The notes under the pieces: generated by a model | Database searches by the model: none | What the model was told of the DNA's origin: nothing | What the model saw: the letters and a program-made list of their open reading frames with translations, nothing else | Shown: positions 1 to 12,400 of the stretch, piece by piece | Layout: each line of letters starts with the position of its first letter | Position numbering within the stretch: position 1 is the first letter of the stretch | Made by a program: the position numbers and the translations under genes | Assembly (NCBI RefSeq): GCF_028683135.1 | Contig: NZ_JAJUBB010000002.1 | Coordinates: 310,001-374,000, forward strand | DNA: 64,000 bases | Direction: 5' to 3' | DNA from: Enterovibrio qingdaonensis | GTDB taxonomy: Bacteria > Pseudomonadota > Gammaproteobacteria > Enterobacterales > Vibrionaceae

Positions 1-3000
1 CGACAATGCCATCATTTGCGGTATAAACAGTTCGCAGTACATCATGGCGCGCTAAGGTGCGTTGAATCGCTTTTTCTAACGCCATAACATCAAGAACGCC
101 ATTGAGCTGGAGTCTGGTATGGATGTTGTAGCGTCCTTTTGTGTGGTCGATCTTGTCTACTAACCACATACGTTGTTGGCCAAAAGAAAGCACCTTTTTT
201 TCTTCAATTGGCTGTTTTGCAATTACCGCGACATCAGTCGGGGAGGCTTGTTCTATCTGTGTTGCCAGTGCCTTGACAACTGGGTACGCAAAGATGTCGC
301 TCAATGGTATGGCGATATCCCACTCTTCTCGAATTTTTGCCATGAGTCGGGTGGCAGATAGCGAATGCCCGCCAATTAAAAAGAAATCATCCTCCCGACC
401 CACTTTTTCCCGCTTGAGGATGTGCTCGACGATGTTTGCCAACGTCGCCTCCGTCTGATTGACGGGGGCCACGAAGGTACTGCTGAGCTGAGGAACGGGG
501 AGTGCTTTTCGGTCGAGCTTTCCGTTTCCGGTCAAAGGCATGTTGTCTAACGGTACAAAAGCCGATGGCACCATGTATGAAGGCAATTGAGTCAACAGAT
601 AGTTTCTTAACTCTTGGTTTGAAAGGCTGCGAGAGGGCACCGGTACATACCAAGCAGCGAGCTGAAGTTCGTTGTTCCCGTCTGAATAGGTGCCTACGTG
701 ACACGCATTCGTTATTTGTGAGAGAACGGATTCAATTTCCCCCGTTTCAATGCGCTGGCCACGAATTTTCACCTGATGGTCCAGTCGACCCAAATATTCG
801 ATGTTGCCACATGCTTTCCAGCGCGCCTTGTCTCCGGTTTTGTATAAACGTCCGTCTCCGAACGGGTTACTAATAAACCGTTCTGCAGTAAGGCGTGGTT
901 TGTTGAGGTAACCGCGTGCAAGGTTGTCACCGCCAATATAGAGCTCACCAGCGACACCTATCGGGCAAAGTTGCAGATGCTGATCGAGAACGAGTAGCGT
1001 GGTGTTGTCGATAGGCTTCCCGATTGGAATAGCATTCGGGAGTTCGGTAGAGACGCAATCGAAATAGGAAACATCAATCGTTGCTTCTGTTGGACCATAA
1101 AGATTGTGCAACGTCGCACCAGTCGGTTCATGGACGCGTTTTTGGAAATCGGACGCCTGGGTATAAGTGAGTGCTTCGCCACTGGTAAATACTTGCTTGA
1201 GTGAATGAAGCGTCTTTGCGCTAGGCTCTGATCGCGTAGAGAGAAACTCACTTAACATCGATGGCACGAAGTGCATACACGTAATGCCTTGTTCGTCGAT
1301 CGCTTTGCTTATCAACTGGGGATCTTTTTCTTCGTCTTGTCCGAGGAGGAATAGACGAGCACCGGTAAACGACCACCACACAAGCTCCCAGACTGAAACG
1401 TCAAACGTGTAAGGTGTTTTCTGCAAAACGGTGTCGAAATTTGAAATTGGGTAGCGAGATTGCATCCAATCGAGGCGATTTACCAATGCATCATGTTCAA
1501 TGAGCACACCCTTGGGTTCACCGGTTGAGCCAGATGTATAGATAACGTAAGCAAGGTTTGCAGGCGAATGAAGCCTTTCTGGGTTGGTTTCGCTAAAACC
1601 TGACGTATCTAGGGTGTGTAAGTCGATGGAACGACAAGGGGATGCCGACAGAGGGGATGCCCAATGCAAATGCAAAATGGCGTCACTGTCATCAAGAATG
1701 TATTGCGTGCGTTGTTCTGGGTTATCAAGGTGAATCGGTAGCCAAGCACCACCTGCTTTTGTGATGGCGAAAAGTGCGACCATCATGTCCAAACTGCGGG
1801 GTACTTGAACGGCAACAATTGACTCTGGCCCAACGCCCTCCTCTCGCAAATAGTGCGCGAGTCTATTTACCTTTCTGTTGAACGCCGACCAAGTAAGGAC
1901 GCCATCTTTCGAGGATATTGCAATTGCCCCAGGCTGCTCCAGAACCCGTTGCTCAAACCTTTCGATTAGCGGTAACGAGAGTTGTCGATCTACGTAGGTG
2001 TCATTAAAGGTTTCTAAGAGTTGCTGCTTCTCGTTTTCTTCGACAAGCATGATGTCTCTTACAAGGGTGTTAGCATCAGAGATAATCTGTCTGATAACAA
2101 ACTGAAATTGCTGAGCGAGAGATGTAATCGTTTCACGCTTAAATAGCTCTGTGCTGAACTCAATCGTGGCGGTATAGCCATGTGCACTAGAAGGATAGAT
2201 GTCGAGTTTTAGATCAAGTTTGGCAAAGTGTGATGGCGTGTCGAGCTTCTCAAGTAAGAAGGCGTTTGTCTTCAGTGCCTCAGCCGTTGAAAGTTGGTTG
2301 TGAAAAACGAACATGGTATCGAAATAGGGATTTCTGCCAGGCTCGGGTTGAGACCAATGGGACACCATATCGTGATAAGGGAAATCTTGGTTTTGTAACG
2401 CTTCAAGAAGTCGTTCTTGTTGACCCTCGAGGAGCTCTTGTACGCTTTGATTGGCCTCACAGCTGAAAGGAATAGGGAGGAAGTTGTTGAACATTCCGAC
2501 CATTTCCTGCGTTTGGTGATGCGTTCGTCCTGTGCTTAGAATGGATGAGCAGAAATCTGCTTGTTGGCTGTATTTGGCCAAGACAAGATGAAATGCAGTG
2601 AAAAACAGGGTGTTGACGCTTACCTTTGCGTTAGAGGTGGTGCGAATTTCCTCTGACACTGCAGCATCAAAATCGAACGTGAACTGCTCTCCCTTAAATG
2701 TTCTTTTGTCTGGGTGCGGGAAGTCAGTAATCAAGTCAAGACGCGGTGGGATATCAACAAGCGTGTTTTGCCAGAAGTCTTTTTGGTGTTTGATGCGGCT
2801 TTGATTTGTGTCGCTTGCTTGCCAAACAGCATAATCGCCAAAGCGTACTTCTGGTTCTACAACTGCATTAGTATTGCCTTCCAATTGATCAAGGAATTGG
2901 TTGATCAGTACAAGGATGGACACACCATCGGCGACGATATGGTGGATATCAATAAATATTCGATGCTTATTCTCCAATGCTTGTAAGCCCAATCTCACCA

Positions 3001-6000
3001 GCTTGCCATCAGTGAGATCAAACGGCTGAACAAAGTCTTTCCAACAATCTTCAAAAGGCATTTCGGCGGCATATTGGCGAGCAGAAAGAGGGGTAACCTT
3101 GGCGGTTTGGTGTAACTGGTCAGCATCGTAATGGAAGCGAGAGAAGAGTACAGGATGACGCTGACAAACGCGTTCGAAAGCAACAGAGATTTGCTCTGTT
3201 GTTGTTTCGCCCAGCAAGGAGAAAGCGATGGGCATGTTGTACGCTGTGCTGCCAGGTTGCATTTGAGCTTGGGTATACAGACCCGCTTGGATAGAGGTGG
3301 CGGGGATGGCGTTGAGCGACGCATTGCGTTCTATATTCCCCAGCGTGTTTTCCTTGCGTTGCGTATCAAGCAAATGGCTCTGCTCTCTAACGGTAGTGCT
3401 CGAAAACAAGGTTTTTATGTCGAGTTGTTTACCGAAGTGCTTCTGCATTTGAGCCGATACACGGCTGAAAGCGATAGAATTTGCACCAAAATTAAATACG
3501 TCATCGGTCACCGAAAGCGTGGGTTGAACCAACACTTTCTGCCAAATCGCAAGCAGGTTAACTTCGGTCTCCGTTTTTGGCTGCACTGGTTCACCAGACC
3601 TTTCTGTTTCCGGCGTCGGGAGCGCGTTAAGATCGACTTTGTTGTTCGCAGTTAGAGGAAGCCTATCGAGACGAATATAGTGTTGAGGCAGCATGTATCG
3701 GGGTAAAAATTCAGCCAGCTCAGCAGTGATCTTTTCCTTGTTTGGCATCTCGTTTTGGCACAGGTAGGCGATGATATAGCCGTTGCCTGAATCATTGCCT
3801 TGAACCGCCACATAGACATCAGATGCGCCTGTGACATCAATAAGTTGTGATGCTATTTCGCCGAGTTCAATGCGAAGCCCCCGAATCTTCACTTGGGAGT
3901 CTAAGCGCGAGTTGAAAATGAGCACGCCATTTTTTGTTTCTACAACTTCATCGCCTGTACGATATGACCAGTCTTGGGTATGGGGTACGTTTGTGAAACG
4001 TTCTTGCGTCAAGTCGGGACGATTTAAATACCCCTTTGCCAGTGCTGGGCCACCGATATAAAGCTCTCCCGGTACACCCGGAAGACAGGGTAGCTGGTCA
4101 ACGTCAAGGACATGGAAAGTAGAATCATTGATGGCCGAGCCAATTGGGATCGTTCCATGGACCAATTGCGTTGACTGGATAGGATACGCGGCAGCAAAAA
4201 CAGTGGTCTCTGTCGGGCCATACACATGAACAAGTTTATTTGGCCCCAGCTTTCTAAACGCCTTTTTCACATGTGGAACCGAGACTTTTTCCCCACCGAA
4301 CAGAATCCGATTTACTTGCTCTAAGGCAGAGAGATTGGTGTCAACCAGTGCATTAAACAACGCTGTAGTGACAAAGAAGATGGAAATATTTTGGTCCGAA
4401 ATGTAATCGGTCAGCGCATTGAGATCTGACAGTAACGCATCATCTAAAAGAACGAGCTCGGCACCGTTGCATAAGGTTGTGAAAATATCGAACACCGAGC
4501 CGTCAAAACCGTAGGAAGAGAGCTGCAATACGCGATCATTTTCCGATATCTCTACGTAGGTGGGAGACGCGGCGAAACCTGCAACGGCACCGTGCGGTGT
4601 GAGAATGCCTTTAGGCTGTCCTGTTGAGCCTGAGCTGTAGATGATGTAAGCGGTGTCACTGCTGTTAATGCACACAGATGGTGCGTCACCTTCTGTGCCC
4701 AGAAGGTCGTTGACGTCTGCTACCGAATGAGTGCTCGCAAGTGGTGATTGCCCCGAGACGATACAAAGCTTGGCTCCCGTGTCCTCCATCATGAAAGCAG
4801 AACGTTTCTTCGGCAGGTCAGGAAGAATAGGCAGGTAAGCGGCACCGGCTTTTAGTACACCCCAAATCGCCAACACCATCTCGGTGCCTCTGGGTAAGCT
4901 GATTCCGACAACATCCCCTTTTCGAATTCCCATACTGGCGAGACCGGCGGCGACCTTATTGCTTAATTTATCGAGCTCCTGATAAGTGATGGACTGTTCA
5001 GGGTTTGACAGGGCTGCGCGCTCTCCAAAATTATCAACGGCGAGTTTGAGTTGCGTGACCAAGTCGCTGTTGTATTCAGGGCGCGCTATTGTCGAATCAG
5101 TTGTGCGTCTTTCAACGGGAGATAAGCTTTTGAGCTGGCGCGAAGGCTCGGACACTGCATTGTCAAGCAGGGTAGAAAAGTGTGCTAAAAAGGCGTGGCC
5201 AAAGCTTGGGTCGAATTTGCCAGATTGAGTAATCAGATTACATTCGTATCCGTTCATCTGGGTGATGGCGAGCGTAAGGTCGAAATCAGTTTCTTCTGTT
5301 GTTTCCACCGACTGAATACTGAACCCTGTTCCGTCCGCTATTGTGGTGTCGAGAGGGTAATTTTCAACGACCAACAAACTGTCAAACAGTCTGGCATTTT
5401 GAGGGATTGCAGTAAGGGTATGAACGTCCTTTAACGCGACAGTACTGTGTTCATTAATGCCCGCCAATTGCAGCTGAACTTTTTTAACCCAATCAGAAAA
5501 TGGCATGGTCATTTCCAATTCGGCACAAAAGGGCAGGGTATTGATAAATAACCCTGCCGTATCAGCAATATTGAGCACGGGGAGATTTCTCCCCGACACC
5601 GTCGTTGCAAATGTTAGGTTTTTTTGATTCTGGTAGTAGCGCAGGCATAACGAGAACACTGCGTGAAATATTGCTGCCGGAGTAACGCCTTCTTTTTCAG
5701 TGAGGGCCTCTATTCGTGCCTGTATTGGGCTCGAAATTGGGAGCACAATTTTATTGTCTGAAACTGCACGGCTTTTGACATCCAATACCTCCAGCGTACG
5801 TTTTGGTAACGGTCGATTCACTTCGGCATTTGATGTTGACGTTTTCCACCAATTGAGGGCTTTATTGGTATCGGCTTTCTTCCACGCCTCGTGTATATCT
5901 TTGGTCGACGCGGTCTTCTCCAACGTTAACGCTGTGTTCTTGTAGAGGCCCAGCAAGGATTTCAGAATCAGCGCACTGCTCCAGCCATCAAGAAGAATGT

Positions 6001-6415
6001 GGTGAAAGCTCAGGACAAGGGTAAAAACATTGGCGTCTTTTTCGATAACACTCAAACGAATAGGATGAGATTGCAAATCCAAAAGTGAAGGACTTCTCAG
6101 CGTTGAAAGGGTGTTGTCATTCGCTTGTTGGCGCGATATCTGCTCGATATCGAGCGATCGTTCTTTTAGCACAATTTGAACGGGCTTATCTATCCCTTGC
6201 CAACGAAAAACGGTGCGAAGTGCATCGTTGTTTTCTACAACGCGGTTCCACGCAAATTGAAGGCGGTCTATGTCAATGTCGCCACTCACATTTAATCTAA
6301 GCTGCTCAAAGTAAACAGGGCTGTCAGGCTCGGAAATATGATGAAAAAGTAAGCCTTCCTGCAAGGGCAAAAGAGGGAGGATGGCTGAGACGTTACTTTT
6401 GTCAATTCCTGACAT
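1..6415 (-). CDS. Non-ribosomal peptide synthetase, C-A-T-C-A-T-C..., cut by the left window edge
   Basis: Second synthetase of a lipopeptide assembly line; no stop codon occurs before base 1, so the C-terminus lies outside. About 2,138 residues are present. Order: C (HHILLDG near residue 138), A (SGSTGQPKG near 590, YGPTETT near 731), T (FGANSIAF near 980), C (HHIVADG near 1158), A (SGSTGEPKG near 1622, YGPTEAT near 1774), T (IGGHSLSA near 2016), then the start of a third C domain. Aligned to the GrsA pocket by eye, the first A domain reads D-G-F-F-L-G-V-V-F-K, close to known Ile codes. The second reads D-V-W-H-F-S-L-I-D-K, a Ser-type code. The start is ATG at 6415 with AAGGAAC upstream, 61 bases after the FAAL-NRPS stop, so the two are probably cotranscribed. 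The first C domain follows an epimerization domain and should be of DCL type. The Ile and Ser assignments are predictions; the domain order is seen directly. Confidence 0.95.
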   Translation of the reverse strand, partial: MSGIDKSNVSAILPLLPLQEGLLFHHISEPDSPVYFEQLRLNVSGDIDIDRLQFAWNRVVENNDALRTVFRWQGIDKPVQIVLKERSLDIEQISRQQANDNTLSTLRSPSLLDLQSHPIRLSVIEKDANVFTLVLSFHHILLDGWSSALILKSLLGLYKNTALTLEKTASTKDIHEAWKKADTNKALNWWKTSTSNAEVNRPLPKRTLEVLDVKSRAVSDNKIVLPISSPIQARIEALTEKEGVTPAAIFHAVFSLCLRYYQNQKNLTFATTVSGRNLPVLNIADTAGLFINTLPFCAELEMTMPFSDWVKKVQLQLAGINEHSTVALKDVHTLTAIPQNARLFDSLLVVENYPLDTTIADGTGFSIQSVETTEETDFDLTLAITQMNGYECNLITQSGKFDPSFGHAFLAHFSTLLDNAVSEPSRQLKSLSPVERRTTDSTIARPEYNSDLVTQLKLAVDNFGERAALSNPEQSITYQELDKLSNKVAAGLASMGIRKGDVVGISLPRGTEMVLAIWGVLKAGAAYLPILPDLPKKRSAFMMEDTGAKLCIVSGQSPLASTHSVADVNDLLGTEGDAPSVCINSSDTAYIIYSSGSTGQPKGILTPHGAVAGFAASPTYVEISENDRVLQLSSYGFDGSVFDIFTTLCNGAELVLLDDALLSDLNALTDYISDQNISIFFVTTALFNALVDTNLSALEQVNRILFGGEKVSVPHVKKAFRKLGPNKLVHVYGPTETTVFAAAYPIQSTQLVHGTIPIGSAINDSTFHVLDVDQLPCLPGVPGELYIGGPALAKGYLNRPDLTQERFTNVPHTQDWSYRTGDEVVETKNGVLIFNSRLDSQVKIRGLRIELGEIASQLIDVTGASDVYVAVQGNDSGNGYIIAYLCQNEMPNKEKITAELAEFLPRYMLPQHYIRLDRLPLTANNKVDLNALPTPETERSGEPVQPKTETEVNLLAIWQKVLVQPTLSVTDDVFNFGANSIAFSRVSAQMQKHFGKQLDIKTLFSSTTVREQSHLLDTQRKENTLGNIERNASLNAIPATSIQAGLYTQAQMQPGSTAYNMPIAFSLLGETTTEQISVAFERVCQRHPVLFSRFHYDADQLHQTAKVTPLSARQYAAEMPFEDCWKDFVQPFDLTDGKLVRLGLQALENKHRIFIDIHHIVADGVSILVLINQFLDQLEGNTNAVVEPEVRFGDYAVWQASDTNQSRIKHQKDFWQNTLVDIPPRLDLITDFPHPDKRTFKGEQFTFDFDAAVSEEIRTTSNAKVSVNTLFFTAFHLVLAKYSQQADFCSSILSTGRTHHQTQEMVGMFNNFLPIPFSCEANQSVQELLEGQQERLLEALQNQDFPYHDMVSHWSQPEPGRNPYFDTMFVFHNQLSTAEALKTNAFLLEKLDTPSHFAKLDLKLDIYPSSAHGYTATIEFSTELFKRETITSLAQQFQFVIRQIISDANTLVRDIMLVEENEKQQLLETFNDTYVDRQLSLPLIERFEQRVLEQPGAIAISSKDGVLTWSAFNRKVNRLAHYLREEGVGPESIVAVQVPRSLDMMVALFAITKAGGAWLPIHLDNPEQRTQYILDDSDAILHLHWASPLSASPCRSIDLHTLDTSGFSETNPERLHSPANLAYVIYTSGSTGEPKGVLIEHDALVNRLDWMQSRYPISNFDTVLQKTPYTFDVSVWELVWWSFTGARLFLLGQDEEKDPQLISKAIDEQGITCMHFVPSMLSEFLSTRSEPSAKTLHSLKQVFTSGEALTYTQASDFQKRVHEPTGATLHNLYGPTEATIDVSYFDCVSTELPNAIPIGKPIDNTTLLVLDQHLQLCPIGVAGELYIGGDNLARGYLNKPRLTAERFISNPFGDGRLYKTGDKARWKACGNIEYLGRLDHQVKIRGQRIETGEIESVLSQITNACHVGTYSDGNNELQLAAWYVPVPSRSLSNQELRNYLLTQLPSYMVPSAFVPLDNMPLTGNGKLDRKALPVPQLSSTFVAPVNQTEATLANIVEHILKREKVGREDDFFLIGGHSLSATRLMAKIREEWDIAIPLSDIFAYPVVKALATQIEQASPTDVAVIAKQPIEEKKVLSFGQQRMWLVDKIDHTKGRYNIHTRLQLNGVLDVMALEKAIQRTLARHDVLRTVYTANDGIV

Positions 6416-6476
6416 GTTGCTGTTCCTTGTCTTTCTCGAAGTTCGATATCGCGTATAACTGATCTGGCTTTTGTCG

Positions 6477-9400
6477 TTAAAACAATGCGTCCAAGTCTTC
6501 CTGACTTAACTCGGCATCGCCAAAATCAGAAGGCGTGAAATGGATGTCACTTGCTTGTTTTAAGTGCGTGATTAGCAGATCAAGTTCGTGTGCCCATCGT
6601 TTTAGAAGTGCTTCGCCGTGAGGCGAAGGATTAGAAAAGGCAGTTTTGACCTGTAATACCAAGCCGCCGTCCTCAATCCAGCAATCACATTCGAATAGTG
6701 CCGTTGTTCCGTTTTGTTCATCGCTATCAACACCCGTCGGGGCGAAGTTCAACGAAACGTTTTCAGATTCTGCACTGATGTTTAACGTGCCCAAGTAGTT
6801 AAACCTGCAAGCAGGAATTCCTGAGGATTGTTGTTGGACCTCGCGGGCTAAGTAAGTTAGGCCGGAGTGGGGTGCGTTTCTTGTGCCTTCTTTGGCATCA
6901 CGGATAACGGCATTTGCATCATCAATGGTGCTGAACAGAACGGGGTAGATTGCAGTGAACCAACCGACAGAGCGAGACAAATCAATCCCTTCCAACTCTC
7001 TACCGTGTGATTCAACCTCGATGCTAAAACGTCTCTGTGAGGTAAGTGGCTTCAACGCCATCGCAAGAGAAGCAAGGAGAAGGTCCTGCTTTTGTGTGTT
7101 GAAAACGCCGTGAATATCTCCATCCAACTCTTTTAATGTGTCGGACGGAATAGTCAGTTTTTGGGTCTGTGTAGCGGGTTTATCGCTAATGGGCGGATTT
7201 TCTATGTTTAATGGGTAAGCCGTCGCGGCTTCCCAATATTGCTTGTCAGTTTCAGAAGTGGCTTTTAGCGAAGCCGCTAGCAGTGCTTGGTAGTCATGCA
7301 GGCTCGCGGACTTCAACGGCAAGGATATGTCTGCTTGGTTCAGCAAACTATTTACCGCGAGCGACAAGTCTTCAAGCACGATTCGCCAAGAAACACCGTC
7401 AATAATGAGGTGATGTGCGATCAGCAAAAGCTTGGGTTGTGAACTTTTAACGTAAACCGCTTTGAATAGCCAATCATCATCAAACGAAAAGTCACGTTTC
7501 GCGGTTTCGCCAATTGTAACCAGTGTATTTTGGGCTGATTCACTAGCAACAGAGAGGTGAAACTTATCAATCGTCTCTGGGTGCTGATACTGCGCTGAAC
7601 CCCTATCAAATCGCAATCTGAGCGCATCGTGGTGGAGGAGTATATGCTTGAGTGCTTTCTCTAAAAGATCGGGAGTAAGAGAGATAGGCACATCTAACAA
7701 CACGGATTGGTGATAGTGTTCTGGTTTCACAAATTGTTGGTTAAAGAACCACTGCATCGCTGGTGTAAGTGCGACATCACCGTTGAGAGTTTCTTGCGAG
7801 TAGTGTCGCTCTGACGCCAGTACTTTCAGTTTTGCCGCCATGGACTGAAAAGTGGGGTTAACGAGTATTTCTCTGGTATCCAGCTCCCACCCGGCACTGC
7901 GCAGGTGCGCTACAATTTGCAGTGCTTTGATGGAGTCACCACCCGCACGGAAAAAGTCACTGTTTAATGAAATAGCATTGTGGCTAAGTACCTGCTCCCA
8001 TGCGTGTTTTAGCGCAGTTTCCTTTTCGTCAAAAGCTGTTTCGTCGATGGAAGTCAGGTGACTCTCATTGTATTGCTGTGCGATAAGCTCTAGTGCGTTG
8101 TTGTCGATTTTGCCATTGGCAGTCAGCGGCATGTGCTCAACACGGATAGCGCACTGAGGCACCATGTAATCAGGTAACTCGTCATACAAGGGCGTGAGAA
8201 GACTATTTAAATCTTGGTCGGCGGTGTAGAAAGCGACCAATTGTGGTGTTTCAGCCAAGTTGCAAACGCGCACACAGGTGGTGATAACGTCTTTAGTTTG
8301 CAAAAGTAACGATTCTACTTCTTCCGTTTCAATTCGATACCCGCGCAGTTGGACTTGGTTTCCTTCTCTACCGACATACACCAGCTCATTCCGCGAATTT
8401 TGGTAAGCGATATCGCCAGTTCTGTAGAGTTTTCTTTGGCATGTAAATTGGGGCTGTATAAATGCTGAAGCAGTTTTCTGTGTGTCATTAAAGTAACCTG
8501 GCGAAACACCATCACCGCCAATCCAGATCTCACCCGACTTTCCGTTTTCGACTTGATTTCCAGCCTTGTCTAACAGGTAAATAGAAACGTTGTCAGCCGC
8601 TTCACCAATTGGCACAGCATGATAGCTGTTGTCTATTGCGTGGTAAGTGTGCGTTATACAGCCAACGACTGTTTCGGTTGGTCCATATTCATTTATGATT
8701 TTTGCGTTTTTAAATATGGCTTGAGCACGCTGTGCAAGCGGCGTACTGAGTTGCTCACCCCCAACAATGAAACACGTCAGATGTTCGGTCGGCGTCGCTG
8801 CTTGCTCCGCGAGTGTGGTGAGCACATCAAGGTGGGCGGGAGTAAGCTTTAACGTATTGATCGTGCTATCTGAAAGAACGGCAGCGAGTTGGTCGTATAA
8901 CGAATCTGAAGCGGATAGCACTAATTGTCCGGCGGTACAAAGTGGCGCAAAAAGAGTCGTTACCGTAAGGTCGAAAGAAATGCTCGTGAACAGTGCCATA
9001 TTCATCGGCATTGCGCTGTTATATCTCTTTGCAAACTGAAGGTAGTTTGCCAGCCCTTGGTTCGTCACCGTGACGCCTTTAGGTTCTCCCGTCGAGCCAG
9101 ATGTAAAAATGATATAGGCCAAATCATCAGGCATCGCCTGAGACTCAACGTGTGCTGATGTTGATGCGCTAACGTCGGCAACAAGCTCGGAAGTCGTGCA
9201 GTGTTGGAACTGCTCAAGCAAGTTGTCATAGAGATTCTCGTTTGGGGGCGTATCAGTAACAACGATCGAAGGGCTGGCTGCCTCGAGGATCTTTTCCTTT
9301 CTTCGTAAAGGTAAACTGTCGTCAATGGGCACATAACAGGCCCCCAATCTGTTTATTCCTGTTAGTAGCGGTAACAGTTGGGCAGAGCGCGAACCAATGA

Positions 9401-12400
9401 CAGCAACGATTTGCCCCTTTTTTACGCCCTTTGCGGAGAGTGAATTTGAGATTTGGTGGCTTGTTTCATACACATCCTCATATGTCCAGAAACTCCCGCC
9501 ATTGACCAAGGCGATGGTGCCAGGATAGGCATTGGCACAATCATCGAGTAATGAACTGATGGTTTGAGATTTGTCATAATCTCGTGTGTTTTCGCTTACG
9601 GGGGCGATATTAAGGCTGTCAAAGAGCACCGCATTTAATTCGCGACCAGATTGATCCGCCAGAAGATTTAAAGTGGCGACAAAGTCATTAAGCATCACCG
9701 ACAATGCGTCGTGAGAGAAGAGTGAGCGAGAGCCTTCCAGCATGAGTTGGAGCCCTTTGCCAGCCTGATGCTGAACAAAAAGTGTTACGTCGACTTTTGC
9801 CCCTCCATTATGAAGCGGAATATGTTCATACCCTTTGTCGATGAACTGTTTTGGAATGGGTTGATATACGAACATCACGTCAAACAACGCGTTCCTGCTC
9901 TGTGATGTTGGGCTTTCAGACAGACTGACTACTTCGGAGAACGGGATGAGGTTGTCATGTCGCGCCTTAATATGAAGCTCAAGAGCCCTCAAGTTTTCTT
10001 CAGCAGACAGCGAGTAATCCACGTGAGCGTCAACGAGCAGAGAGTCAACAAACATGCCCGGCAATAAAATGGATGAAGGCGTGCGTTGAGTAACGGGGAT
10101 GCCGAGAGAAAACTGTGTTTGTCCGCAGTGTTTTGACACCCAGATTTGAAACATATTCTGCAGCAGGTTTTGCAGGCTGGTGCCACTTTTTGCTCCCAGC
10201 TTTTCAAATTTTTTGGTGTCGGCTTTATTGAACGACGCGAGTGCTGCGTACCCTTGAAAGTCTTGTTTGGCAGGCCTTTTGGATTGAAGCGGCCAAACAA
10301 GGTCTTCTGGTCGTACTTTTGTGGAGGCTTTCCAATAGTTCAGTTTGTTTGGATTGGTTTCTGATTGATAGCGAGCATAGTGAACAAACGCATTCGTGGT
10401 TTGAGAATTGGGTTTGGTTTGGCCACATATCGTCGATACCCATTCATCAAACAGGTTCGGAAGTGAGAGTCCATCGCAAAGCAGGTGATGGCAATCAATG
10501 ATTAAAACTGTCTTTCCGAGATGGTAGCCAAAATAGAGGCGTACAAGGCGTTCATCTAATATCGAAAACGGTTTTGCAACGTTTTCTAATTGTGCCTCAA
10601 GAGGAGTATCTTCTCTAAACTCAATCTCTTGACCAATCGCGTGTAGGGTGTTTTTAACGCCGCAAACCCATTGAGGCTGGCCATCTAAAACCTCAATTTT
10701 GGCTCCCAACACTTGGTGATGATTGCTGAAAACGGATTCGGCACTCGCGGTTATGACAGAGCGGTTGACAATAGACTCAATGGACACTGCCGCAGTGATG
10801 TTGTACGCCGTATGTGTGTCTCGTTGGCATAGGGCAAACATCGCCAACTGGGCTTTTGTTAAAGCGTACGCGCCTTGTGTTTCCTGTACGAAGAGGGGAG
10901 CCGCGGCGTCTTTTTGTAAAGCGGTGTCATCAATGGCTTTCGCCATGGTTTCAAGCGTTAAATAGGAATGAAGGTCTGATTGAGGCACTTCTATTCCGAA
11001 TGTATGAGAAATTCGCTGAAGCAGAAACACTGCATCCAAAGAATTTCCGCCCTTGGCGAAAAAATTGTCGGATTTGCTAACCGAGGCGCAACGAAGTACT
11101 TCTTGCCACAAATCTGAAAGTCGTTTTTCTGTATCTGTTAGCGGAGAATCATTGCGTTTCTCACTGACTAAATTCTGAATGTTTGAGGTTATCTGTTCGA
11201 ATTCGCCTTTTTCGGCGCGTTGTTTTAGTTGAAAACGTTGCAGCTTGCCGCTGGTGGTTTTCGGAATTAACTTAATCGGAATGACCAGATCGGGGAAAAT
11301 GCCATGTTCAGCTGAAAGCGTTGACTCAATGTGCGTTTTTACCGTTAGAAACGCTTCCAAAGATCCGCGATACTGAACGAAGACAGCCAACTTTGGCATA
11401 GCTGTTTCTTCTGAAGGGGTGATTGATACCACCGCGACCGAGCCCAACGGTGTCAACTCGCTAATGGCTAGCGACTGCTCGAGGTCATGAGGGTAGATAT
11501 TCTGACCGTTTATGATAATAAGATCTTTGCTTCGACCCGTTACATAGAGCTCACCATCTTTTAGAAATCCGAGATCTCCGGTTGCCAGCCAGCCATCTTC
11601 AGAAATGGTCTCGGCCGTTTTTTCTGGCGCGTTAAAATATCCACGTGTAACGCTATCACCTTTAATGTGAATGTCACCAACGGTGAGTTCTCCGCATTCC
11701 TCGTTCCCTTTTACGATTCTGATTTCCATGCCAGGGATAGGCGAGCCCAGAGCAACAAAGGAAGCCCCGTTATTGCCTTCTTGAGCTTTTGTGCCCATAT
11801 GAAGTGTTGCTCTGTCGAGTGTGATACTTCGCAAGGTTTTTCCCGCTTTGGGAAATGTTACCCCCAGTGTGGCTTCGGCCAGTCCGTATACGGGAAACAT
11901 CACGTTATTTTTAAGGTTAAAAGCACTCAATTTGTCTAAGAATGCATTGCACAAATCGACATTGATGGGCTCAGCACCATTAAAAATCAGCCTGACATTA
12001 TTCAGTTTCCAGTTAGGTTTTTTCTTACTGTTTTCAAGCCGCTTTAGTAGGTAGTGGTAACCGAAATTAGGGGAGGAGAGCACGGTCGCTTTAGCGTCAC
12101 TGACATTCCGAATCCAACTTAAAGGGTCACGAATAAAGCTGGCTGTTGGCATGATGTATTGATCACAACCCACCATCATGGGATTGATGTGAAAACCAAT
12201 TAGACCCATGTCGTGTGTTAATGGCATCCAACTGAACGTCGTATCAGCTTGCGTTGTCTCTGTCGCTTCAATCGTGGCGATGTTGTTTGTAATGATGTTT
12301 CTGTGGCTCAACATAACGCCTTTGGGGAGACCAGTAGAACCGGAAGAGAACTGAATAAACGCCAAATCATCTGATGCTATGTTGGATGTATGGATTTTTG

